Both the position numbers and the translations under genes were made by a program. A stretch of DNA of 64,000 nucleotides from Psoroptes ovis (lineage: Eukaryota; Arthropoda; Arachnida; Sarcoptiformes; Psoroptidae): assembly GCA_002943765.1 (NCBI GenBank), contig PQWQ01000003.1, forward strand, positions 2,232,001 to 2,296,000, read 5' to 3'. Below the pieces are notes generated by a model. It had not been told where the DNA came from. It worked only from the letters and a program-made list of their open reading frames with translations, and did not search any database. Of the stretch, positions 22,977 to 33,500 are shown piece by piece (positions within the stretch are counted from its first letter, which is position 1; each line of letters starts with the position of its first letter).

Positions 22977-25801
22977 ATGAACAAAAACAATATCAATAAT
23001 AAAGGTGATGACCATATTTCGGCCAACAACAATTCAAATTCAAATGTTATGCTAATAAAAAGTGAATTGAATGATTCTTCCAATCATGAATTAATCGTTA
23101 ATAATAATAATTATAATAATGAAATTGAATTTATCAAGGAAGAATCATTAGATAATGATAGTAATGATGTAAATAATAATAATGATAATTCAGATCTCAA
23201 TGAAAATGGTTCATATTCGATTGATGATCATACGGATGATGATTATGATGATGATAATGACGACGATGATGATGACGATTATGATGATTATCAATATGAT
23301 GATGATGATGACGAAGATGCCGAGTACCAGTATGATGAAGATGAAGTAGATGATGATGGTAACGGCGAATACCAAGGTAATGATGCTGCAGATAGTGAAA
23401 ATGACGATACTGAAGATGATAATGAATCATTGAATAATGTTGAAACGCCTGGTAAAATTAGTAGTCAAGAGCCGGCATCGGTAATATTTCCAATTGAAAC
23501 GATTAAAATTGTATCAGAACAATGTGAAATTCATAAAGATTTGACTGAAGATTCCGCATTATTATTAGCTGAAGATGTTAGCTACAGAATACGAGAATTA
23601 ATACAATGTTCTTCACAATTTATGCGTCATTCATTTCGCTCTAAATTGTCGACAAAAGATGTATTTCAAGCTATGCAAGAACTTGATTGTGATCTAATTT
23701 TTGGCCATAACAATGATTATCAGAAAAACACCAAAATACTATCTAATGAATTTGAATATTTGAAAAATGATTATATAGAAGTGCCATCAGCTAATATTTT
23801 CATTAAAAATCCAATCATAATTGATCTCAAACAAGAAACAAAAAACTTATTGACTTCTAAAACATTGAAAAAATCGAACAATAATGATAATGATCATATA
23901 CAATCTAAAAATGCTTTCAATATTGAATGGTTCAACCTTACAAATCCTATCTGTGATAATATGTACATAAATGAAAAGAAATCTGCATTGATTGATAATT
24001 ATTTTCAAAAATTAATTGGAATAGTGCTGCAAACAAATACAAAATTGACATCGATCAAAGAACAAAATGCTTGTTTCAAAATATTCTTAATTGATTTATC
24101 GAAAAATTCAAAATTATCAAAATCATTATTATGTTCAATATTCTATTTTATATTTAATGCGATACGATCATGGAATAATGATAGTAATAATGACAGTAAT
24201 AATATTGATATCGATATTAATATGTCCAAAATACGTTTAAATTTGATTTTGAAATTTTTGAATATACTTGGCTCAATTATGAGAAATAATGAATTCATCA
24301 ATATAACAATTGATTCAAATATATTTGAAAATTATATCGATTTAATATTGACATTATGTTTCGACTACGAAAAAAATATATTGAATATTTCATCAATTAA
24401 TTTAAGTAATTATTTTCATTTGTATCCATTAATCATTCAAATACGTTCATTATCATCATTCATATTTACACAATTATTGTTTAAATTTTCGATACCATTC
24501 ACCAATATACAATATTGTTTAATAAATAAATTGTGTTCAAAAATTAAAATTCATTCAATGAAAATATTGGACAATACTAATGATAATTCATCAAATAATA
24601 TATTAAACATATCAACGATTGATTATGCTATCTTGAATTTATTCCATTATTCAGGTTTTGATATGTGTGTACGATATTTATTACCATTATTATTGAATAG
24701 ACAATCTTTTTACAGTAAATATTTTCAAGATATTGATAATGCTGAAAATGATCATGATCATTATGATCGAAAAGAAATGATAATCACCATATTAAAGCAA
24801 TATGCTAAAAATCAAGTATTGAAGAAAATTCTTTTCATATTAATCAACATTATATTCAAAGGGTTTATTTTATTATTGACACAAAAATATGACGATTTTA
24901 TCATTATTGAACAGAGTGATTCCATTTATGATTATTTTACCAATTTTTTCGGTGATTCAATACATTACTCAACGATACCTGTGATTGAAATATTGAGAGA
25001 GAAAAATGGTCAAATTAATAGCACTAATAATAATGTACGATTATGGTTTGAAAATTGGCGACGATTTTTATCGAATTATAGGGAAAAATATCGGAAACGG
25101 ATTAATGAACCAAGCTCAAAAATTTCGACACGAAAATTAAAAAAATCTTCACCATCAACATCATCAACAATGGAAAAATCAATATCACCGAATAAATTAC
25201 CAAAGAAGAAAGGTACAGGTTTATTAGAATCGATGTTATCAACAGATACAACCATGATGGCAAAAGATGAATCATTATCAATGTTCACTGATTCATTATT
25301 GAAATCTTCACATAAATTCCAATATGACAAAATATATTTGTATCATCAAGATTATTTAGATGAAAAATCGCGAGTATTGAATGAAAATCCAACATTGTCC
25401 AAATGTTTGATCGTGTTTGATGGGCAACGAATGTCACCGAAAAATAATGAAGATGATGAAAATGGTAATTTTAAAAATCAAAAATGTGAATTTGAATCTA
25501 ATTTTTCTTTTTGTTTCATTTCAAAGTAGAAGGTAGTCCCAAAAAAATTCGTATACACTCATCAACAATACCGTACAAGAATTCAGAATGGTACAAGCTT
25601 AGTGTTAGTAATAATAATCATTGGATAAAAACATATTATCCATTTATTGTTAGTAATAAAAAATTAAATAATAACAATATTGAAGATAATAATCCTTTTA
25701 ATAATGAATCATTGATCAAACAAATACGACATGAAAAATTTCATTATCATCGTATGAATTATCATGCGAAAATTTGTACAAGTCTTTTTACACATCTGTA
25801 G
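22977..25801 (+). CDS. TAF6L: TAF6/TAF6L-like histone-fold subunit
   Basis: Two exons (22977-25464 and 25527-25801; 62-bp intron, phase 1) encode 920 residues. A long Asn/Asp/Glu-rich N-terminus (acidic run about residues 80-150) precedes a TAF6-type histone fold at about 168-243: IFPIETIKIVSEQ, LTEDSALLLAEDVSYRIRE, SSQFMRHSFRSKLSTKDVFQA. A long helical region follows, in the place of the TAF6 HEAT domain, ending with YDYFTNFFGDSIHYS, which resembles the LYAFFGDSL block of TAF6L. The spliced C-terminus KKIRIHSSTIPYKNSE also resembles the TAF6L tail. TAF6L serves in SAGA/PCAF-type histone acetyltransferase complexes; canonical TAF6 serves in TFIID. I favour TAF6L because of the divergent HEAT region and the C-terminal block, but TAF6 is the main alternative. 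Confidence 0.75.
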
Positions 25802-25880
25802 CTTTATTATGTTTTTTATAAAAATTACTTCTAGAACGAAATGATTTGTAATTAAATTTTTTTTATTGATTCATTTGTAA

Positions 25881-27377
25881 TTATTCATTATTATTGTTAC
25901 TTTGATTTGAGGAATTGATATACATCTGTTCAGCATTGGTTTTTTGTATAAGATTATTAATATACCAATACATAAACATAACTATCACTTGTATGAAACC
26001 TATGGCTATGAATATCCATGCTGGACCATTTTGCGTTTGATCATGAGCAAAATTATAAATTTGTAAAAAGCCAATGCCACCGGTGAAAAAACAAATCGAT
26101 TGTATTGCAGATAATACGGCAAACATTTGAGCTTTTTCATTTGGTTCCACAACTTTACTAATCATTGATCGTATTGCTGGCACTGGATACTCCGCAAATA
26201 TTATTGCTATCAGTGCAATAATCATAAATATATCATTTGATGCAAGTGATGATGTTCCAATCATTAAAATTGTTAAAGCTCTTGATAATAATCCGATTGT
26301 TATCAATGCAATGTCAGAAAATGGACGGCTCAAATAATTACCGATAGCTAATTTTCCAGTAGCTAATGAATATTGTAAAATTGGCAATAAACAAAGAAAT
26401 ATACCACACAGACCAAATTTTGCGCTGCTAAAATACGAATATTTCCATGATGGCCATTTCAATATATTTCTTGTATACATAAATAACATGGTTGTCAATG
26501 ATGCAGTCCAATATGAAATGAAAAAGAAACTAAGCAGAATCAAACAAACAATTCTTCTTTGATAGCGATATGTTCGTCTTCTTGTAATATTATGAAAAAC
26601 CGATGTAAATAATGATTTATTGACAACTTGTGATGAGCGATCAAAGTTAGGTTTAAGAAACATATTGCGTCTTGCTATCACATAAATTGCCAAAAATATA
26701 TGTGCTAAAAAAAATAATGCAAAATTGAAATAATATCGATTCAATGAATTCGGGTATTGGCGAAAAATTGCACCAGCAATCGAAAAACCGAAAAAACCGC
26801 CACCAAATAGACAAGCTTCAATAATTGTAATTCTAGATGTACGTTGTGATTGATTACATGTTTCAGCAACATGTGCAAAACTACTTGCTAATAATGCTGA
26901 TGTACCACCTGTTATGCCCGAAATAAAAGAACAAATAAATAGAATAAATAAACCACCATCGAAGAGCAATGGTAAATCATAGCCAAAATTATTGAATAAT
27001 GATCCGAGAAAAAATAATTGTACAACAGCTGAGCCTAATAATGGAATTAAAATTGGCAAAAATTTGCTTCTTCTATCAGCATATGTAGCAACAATAAATG
27101 ATGATAATATTGATGTTGCATAAAGAATGCCATTATAAATTTTTTGTTCATTATTAGCATCTTTGGATATTGCTTTGGATAAATCTGAACTTTTATTACG
27201 TTTTAAGTCGCCAGTACATAGATGTAAATCATTCGTTGAATTTATTTTCAAATGATCAATACATTTACTCACATAAAATAAATCACCAACAACATCATAT
27301 TCAGCGAATATAGCCAATACATAAAAAAATACAACTGGTTCGACTGATATTAACCGTAGCATCGATAACATCTTCAT
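25881..27377 (-). CDS. SLC46-family MFS transporter
   Basis: A single-exon gene of 498 residues has about 12 hydrophobic segments. SLC46 features include the early ISVEPVVFFYVLA helix and a long glycosylatable first external loop with Cys residues. Further ones are the loop 2-3 motif ATYADRRSKFLPIL, the block LLASSFAHVAETCNQSQRTSRITIIEA, and GGGFFGFSIAGAIFRQ. The family includes the proton-coupled folate transporter (SLC46A1) and lysosomal SLC46A3; substrate cannot be read from the sequence. The 3' end is 79 bp from the convergent TAF6-like gene. The first 23 codons and the whole upstream region are copied in a tandem duplication to the right. Confidence 0.85.
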   Translation of the reverse strand: MKMLSMLRLISVEPVVFFYVLAIFAEYDVVGDLFYVSKCIDHLKINSTNDLHLCTGDLKRNKSSDLSKAISKDANNEQKIYNGILYATSILSSFIVATYADRRSKFLPILIPLLGSAVVQLFFLGSLFNNFGYDLPLLFDGGLFILFICSFISGITGGTSALLASSFAHVAETCNQSQRTSRITIIEACLFGGGFFGFSIAGAIFRQYPNSLNRYYFNFALFFLAHIFLAIYVIARRNMFLKPNFDRSSQVVNKSLFTSVFHNITRRRTYRYQRRIVCLILLSFFFISYWTASLTTMLFMYTRNILKWPSWKYSYFSSAKFGLCGIFLCLLPILQYSLATGKLAIGNYLSRPFSDIALITIGLLSRALTILMIGTSSLASNDIFMIIALIAIIFAEYPVPAIRSMISKVVEPNEKAQMFAVLSAIQSICFFTGGIGFLQIYNFAHDQTQNGPAWIFIAIGFIQVIVMFMYWYINNLIQKTNAEQMYINSSNQSNNNNE

Positions 27378-28325
27378 TATGATTAAATTAAATTTTAATT
27401 AAACTTGATTCTGATTTGATATTTAAATCGAAATTTGTTCAAGTGTTTCAATTAATACTAATTTTGCACTTGATGATCCGATGATTTTTTCGTTTTTTGT
27501 CAAGTATTATTATGATTATCGAGATTTATACATTTTCATAGACAAAATAATAATAAATTGAAACATTTTAAAATCAAATTAAATAGTGAGATAGTGATTA
27601 GAGAAGAGCAAATTTTTTTCCGTCCTTAAAAGTAAATAATAACAATAAAAGATAGATAACGACGATGATGATGATCAAAGTCCTTTTATGGCAAATTATT
27701 AGTATTATGATCGTCAAATCAAATCACAAATTGTATTGACGGGAATCGATGAATTTTGAATTGTTTTTTGTTCATTTTTTAAAAACAAAAATCAACTTGA
27801 AATTTTTCAAATAAAATTCAAAAACAAAAAATTCAAAATAAAACCACGTGATCAAGAGCGTCATTGATAGTAGGAAAGGTCCGCGAAATAGAATCAAAGA
27901 AAATTCAAAATTTTAATTTTTCTTTAAATTTATTTTTTAAAATCAAAATATTTATGAAAAAAAGTCTGAATTATTCAAAAATGAATGAATGGATTTCAAA
28001 AAAAAAAAAAAAAAAAATGAATAATTATATTCAATTATGATCGGAAAAAATGGATGTGATGTGAATGAATGGCATGAATGATTCAATGAAGCCAAATATT
28101 AGTCGAAACAGATTCAAATCTTGTTTAGGTGATGCTCTTTGAATGATTGTTTCATGAATTAACCGATGCAGATTGTCGATGCAGATTATTCGCCATTTGG
28201 CTGGAATTACAAGTTTTTACATGTTTTGTACTATGTTAGTGATTGCAATTATTTAAGTAAAAAAAATTATCACAGATTTTTTTAAATTGTAAATTTTGCT
28301 GTTTGCAATGGATCAGAGATTATTT
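27378..28325. other. Region upstream of SLC46 gene, duplicated
   Basis: This 0.95-kb noncoding interval separates the SLC46 start from the copied terminal PDZ exon. It contains a TCACGTG-type E-box (see its own entry), a long A run at about 27999-28017 and AT-rich DNA. It is repeated as 29015-29965. Confidence 0.7.
27845..27850. promoter_or_regulatory. Candidate E-box CACGTG upstream of SLC46 gene
   Basis: ACCACGTGAT lies about 470 bp upstream of the SLC46 start codon. On the gene's strand it reads ATCACGTGGT, containing TCACGTG, the core recognised by MITF/TFE-type bHLH-ZIP factors. A single site in AT-rich DNA is only suggestive. Confidence 0.3.
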
Positions 28326-28912
28326 TCATTTTTTCCTTCTTACAACCATCGATACGATTCCATCCGGTAATTGTTTAAGAAAATTCCATGCTTCTGCTTT
28401 TGTCATTTTTTCTATTGGATGATTATTAACAAATAATAATTCATCACCTTCAATGAGGGTACCTTCTCTATCGATTGCACCACCTGTTGAATGTTTTAGA
28501 TTTATGATAAAATTGAATTATTCAATCATATTTTATTAAGCATGTTTACCTCGATAAATTTTCTTTATAGAAATTGGTAAATCACCAAATGTTGAATTTT
28601 TTCCACCTTGTATCATAAATCCAAGACCGGTTATATCTTTTGTAATATCAGCTCTGATCATTTTATAATTGTTTGGATTCATAACATTATTACTCATTTC
28701 ATTAGGTTTATATGATTCATTATTGCTATTATTATTATCATCATTATTGGATACTATTGATACTGACGATGATGATGATGATGGCACACCGTCATCATTG
28801 ATTTTATTCATTTCATGTGGTCTTGTACAAACGAGTACAACTTTTTCACTAAGACATGATGTTTTCAGCAAATCAATTATTTTATTGTGCGTCATTCCAG
28901 CTAGGCGTTTAC
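28326..28912 (-). pseudogene. Duplicated last two exons of the PDZ scaffold gene
   Basis: Copies of exon 8 (28550-28912) and exon 9 (28326-28483) of the PDZ gene lie downstream of the gene's normal stop. Splice sites, reading frames and the terminal TGA are intact. The only coding difference seen is one Ser codon (TCA) here against Leu (TTA) in the right copy. They have no promoter of their own and are probably inert. Exon 7 (or exon 8) of the main gene could still splice into them in phase 1, making them potential alternative 3' exons. Confidence 0.75.
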
Positions 28913-29014
28913 CTTTAAAAGTATTATTTGATTAAAAATCTTGCATATAGCCAATACATAAAAAAATACAACTGGTTCGACTGATATTAACCGTAGCATC
29001 GATAACATCTTCAT
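28901..29014 (-). pseudogene. Truncated SLC46 start fused to PDZ-gene intron
   Basis: The duplicated SLC46 start codon (29012-29014) opens a frame with the same first 23 residues (MKMLSMLRLISVEPVVFFYV...). It crosses the duplication junction and continues about 14 residues through the end of PDZ-gene intron 7 to TAG at 28901-28903, 37 residues in all. It keeps a full copy of the SLC46 upstream region, so it might be transcribed, but it retains only one hydrophobic segment and cannot be a transporter. Confidence 0.7.
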
Positions 29015-30587
29015 TATGATTAAATTAAATTTTAATTAAACTTGATTCTGATTTGATATTTAAATCGAAATTTGTTCAAGTGTTTCAATTAATACTAATT
29101 TTGCACTTGATGATCCGATGATTTTTTCGTTTTTTGTCAAGTATTATTATGATTATCGAGATTTATACATTTTCATAGACAAAATAATAATAAATTGAAA
29201 CATTTTAAAATCAAATTAAATAGTGAGATAGTGATTAGAGAAGAGCAAATTTTTTTCCGTCCTTAAAAGTAAATAATAACAATAAAAGATAGATAACGAC
29301 GATGATGATGATCAAAGTCCTTTTATGGCAAATTATTAGTATTATGATCGTCAAATCAAATCACAAATTGTATTGACGGGAATCGATGAATTTTGAATTG
29401 TTTTTTGTTCATTTTTTAAAAACAAAAATCAACTTGAAATTTTTCAAATAAAATTCAAAAACAAAAAATTCAAAATAAAACCACGTGATCAAGAGCGTCA
29501 TTGATAGTAGGAAAGGTCCGCGAAATAGAATCAAAGAAAATTCAAAATTTTAATTTTTCTTTAAATTTATTTTTTAAAATCAAAATATTTATGAAAAAAA
29601 GTCTGAATTATTCAAAAATGAATGAATGGATTTCAAAAAAAAAAAAAAAAAAAAAAATGAATAATTATATTCAATTATGATCGGAAAAAATGGATGTGAT
29701 GTGAATGAATGGCATGAATGATTCAATGAAGCCAAATATTAGTCGAAACAGATTCAAATCTTGTTTAGGTGATGCTCTTTGAATGATTGTTTCATGAATT
29801 AACCGATGCAGATTGTCGATGCAGATTATTCGCCATTTGGCTGGAATTACAAGTTTTTACATGTTTTGTACTATGTTAGTGATTGCAATTATTTAAGTAA
29901 AAAAAATTATCACAGATTTTTTTAAATTGTAAATTTTGCTGTTTGCAATGGATCAGAGATTATTTTCATTTTTTCCTTCTTACAACCATCGATACGATTC
30001 CATCCGGTAATTGTTTAAGAAAATTCCATGCTTCTGCTTTTGTCATTTTTTCTATTGGATGATTATTAACAAATAATAATTCATCACCTTCAATGAGGGT
30101 ACCTTCTCTATCGATTGCACCACCTGTTGAATGTTTTAGATTTATGATAAAATTGAATTATTCAATCATATTTTATTAAGCATGTTTACCTCGATAAATT
30201 TTCTTTATAGAAATTGGTAAATCACCAAATGTTGAATTTTTTCCACCTTGTATCATAAATCCAAGACCGGTTATATCTTTTGTAATATCAGCTCTGATCA
30301 TTTTATAATTGTTTGGATTCATAACATTATTACTCATTTCATTAGGTTTATATGATTCATTATTGCTATTATTATTATCATCATTATTGGATACTATTGA
30401 TACTGACGATGATGATGATAATGGCACACCGTCATCATTGATTTTATTCATTTCATGTGGTCTTGTACAAACGAGTACAACTTTTTCACTAAGACATGAT
30501 GTTTTCAGCAAATCAATTATTTTATTGTGCGTCATTCCAGCTAGGCGTTTACCTTTAAAAGTATTATTTGATTAAAAATCTTGCATA
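28945..30587. repeat. 1.64-kb tandem duplication, right copy
   Basis: This is the direct repeat of 27308-28947. It contains the last two exons of the PDZ gene in their natural context (continuous with exon 7 at 30625-30703), followed by a copied SLC46 upstream region and truncated SLC46 start. Because its right edge continues into unique PDZ-gene sequence and the left copy's left edge continues into the intact SLC46 gene, both full genes survive the duplication. Confidence 0.95.
29482..29487. promoter_or_regulatory. Second copy of the CACGTG E-box
   Basis: This is the duplicate of the site at 27845, carried by the 1.64-kb duplication. It lies about 470 bp from the truncated SLC46 start at 29014 and about 2.1 kb from the real one. 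Confidence 0.25.
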
Positions 30588-33500
30588 AAGACTTGAAAAT
30601 ATAATTCATAAATTTGATCGTTACCATTTATTGATATGATTCGATCACCAACTTGTAAACGGCCATCTTTGGCTGCCAATCCATTTGGATCAATACTTTC
30701 AACCTATGCGTATAAAATGATGATGGAGATTAATTTTCTTGTGCAAACGAATCAAGAAATTGAAAAATTACCGTAACAGTATCTGTATCTGAATCGAATC
30801 CGCCTTTAATTTTGAAACCTAAATGCAATAAATATTCTTTTTCATCATTAAAATTACAATCATTTAAATCAAATATAATAGCTCTCATTGAATGTTGTTT
30901 TTGATAGATGACAAATTCATTCATTATTTTCTGATGTTTGTATTCATCTATTGATTTTTTATTATCACAATCATCGATTGAATCATGATTATTATGATCA
31001 TTATTATTATTTTTATTAGATTTATTATGAGTTGGAGGCAATGGCGGTAAACAATTCATTCTATTTATTTTGGTCGTTCTACTTAATCTTGGTTTTGGCT
31101 GCATTTTCAATGCATTATTATTATTATTTGAATTGTATTCAATTTTCTTATTATCATTATCATCATGATCATTATCATTATTTAGATGATTGTGTGCAGG
31201 CAATGAAAATGTACGCCTTTTGAACATTGGTGAATATTTTGGTATATTCACATTTGTCGATTTTAATGGTATGATTTCGATCGGTTCAATATTTTCATCA
31301 ATCGAAGCTTGATTATTAGTGATTCTAATTTTATCACCATTATTATTACAGTTTTGATCAAGATTTTCCATTTTTATAATTTCTTCACTAACGATTGTTG
31401 GCAAATCGATTGAATCTTGATTTTTATTACAATCATTATTACTATCCTCAATATTAAAACCATTCTGAATTGTATCATTTTGCTCATCACTGGTCACATT
31501 ATCATCTTTTGGTATGATTAAACCTTTCAATTTGCAAACATTTTGTTGTCTACGTGCAGTTATGAATGAATCACGCGACAACAATGACTCTGTCTCATAT
31601 TCTTGTATTGATTTTGTTGTTTTCAACGTAGAAACAATCACTTCAGATTCACATGGTGCCGATGATGATCGTGACAATGACATTTGTTGACCATTAATAT
31701 TATTATTAGCAGCAGCCATTTTATCAGTTTCATTATTATCAATCATAAAATTTTCTGAACATTTTCGATTTTTTGAATCGACTGATTCGAGGATCTGTAA
31801 TGTTAAAATTAGATTTAATAGCTGATTTAGATCATTTTAAATCCATACCTTTTGATTGATTGGCCTATCAGTCAACAACTCAGGACTGGGTGATTGCGAA
31901 AATTCTGATGTTGATGATGTGTTATCATCTGAAGCGAATATGCCTGAATCTTCACGATGTGGATTCGGTGCTAAAAAGAATGATGATTTTGGTAATGAAT
32001 GCTCCGAAGATAACAATCGATGTTGATTATCATTCTCAAAACTGACTGATTTATTCGATGTTTTTGAAGACAATTTTTTATGATTATTCTTGAAATTATT
32101 TTCAGATCCTAGAGATGATATTGATGATGCAGATGCAGATGACGACAAAGGTACATTCACATCTTCAGGCGATATCGAATGAAGATGCTGACGTTCATTG
32201 TTGTTTTCATTGTTGATTGTTGACGAATCCATTTCATTATCTGTGGTCAATTTTTGTTTATGATGCTCTTGCTCTTGTTTTGATGCCGCCAACATTGTTA
32301 TTGTTCTTGTTTGTAAGTTGCCTAATTTGAAAATCATTTCCATACAAGAAAGAAAACAAATAAATGTTTAAAAAATTTCAAAGGCATAAAAAAGGTCAAA
32401 ACGATTAAACGACGGTGGTTCATGTGAAGAGAAAAGAGAACAATAAAGATTTAAAAATCTTTATACAATCAGAAGAATGCCTTTTTTTCATAAATTTGCT
32501 TACCGTTTAAGATAAAATGTTCTTGTTCTTGTTTGGACAAAAGCTGTGGATTAATTTGATCCATAAAACAAACTCTGTGCGCTTGTTGATGATGATGTTG
32601 CTGTGATTTTTCTAAATCAGAATCATTATTATTTTGAGATATTGAATGAAAATCTAAACCATCTGATGATGTAATAATATCGCTTGATTCAGAATCTGAT
32701 TGCTGCGATGATGATGATGATGAGGATGACGAATAAGAAGATGATGACAATGTCAATGATGATGATAATAAACTTGAATTTGATCCAATCGAATTGATTC
32801 TTGTTTTAGCGTTAATATTATGGATTGATGCAGCTGATGATTGCAATATATTAATGTGTTTGCTACTGTTTGGCACTTTTTCTTTATTACAATAATTTGA
32901 TTTATTAGAATTTCTCAAAATTGATTTTGGTTGTAATTGTTGTTGCTGTTGTTGCATCGGTTGTTGTCTCGTAAGAGAATTTTTCAATATTTGTTTAGTT
33001 TGGTCGTTTTGATTGTAAAAGCAAGGTATTGCCGATGGTTGCCATAAAATATTTGTATTATTATTATATTTTGATTCTTTATCACCAACAAATTTTGTGG
33101 ATGACAGCTTTGAAGATTCTAATGCAATACAATCTGAAAAATTATCATTACGATTACGTGTATTTAGTTGATAATGATTATTTGAAATCAAATTATCATT
33201 ATTTTGATTCATTGAATCAAAACGAGATGAGTTCAATATGACACTATCGACTTTTTTATTATCATTCAAATAACTATTATTATTGTTGTTAAAAGATTGT
33301 TTATTTGAATTAGTATTATTATTACTATTATTGATATTTGTCGTTGAAAATGATGATAATGATAAAAATTGATGATGATGATTGCGATCAAACGATTTCA
33401 AATTGAATTGTGTTTGCTGCTGTTGTTGTTGTTGATAATGGTTGAATTGATTTGGACTTTTATTTTTCAATGCAACATAAGAATCTCTTAACGTTGTCTG

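Larger units (their letters stand above)
27308..28947. repeat. 1.64-kb tandem duplication, left copy
   Basis: This segment recurs immediately to the right at 28945-30587. It carries the first 23 codons of the SLC46 gene, its upstream region, and copies of the last two exons of the PDZ gene. The copies differ by one substitution (28780 G versus 30420 A) and three extra A in a poly-A tract near 28000/29640, as far as I could compare by eye. The two copies overlap by the trinucleotide ATA at the junction (28945-28947), a microhomology scar. Confidence 0.95.

Noticed and set aside
23197..23430. Minus-strand His-rich frame inside the TAF6-like gene
   Set aside because: It is the complement of the GAT/GAC repeats encoding the Asp-rich N-terminus.
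27308..30587. Interpretation as two separate complete PDZ genes
   Set aside because: Only the last two exons are copied, and the left copy has no exon 7 or promoter of its own in front of it.
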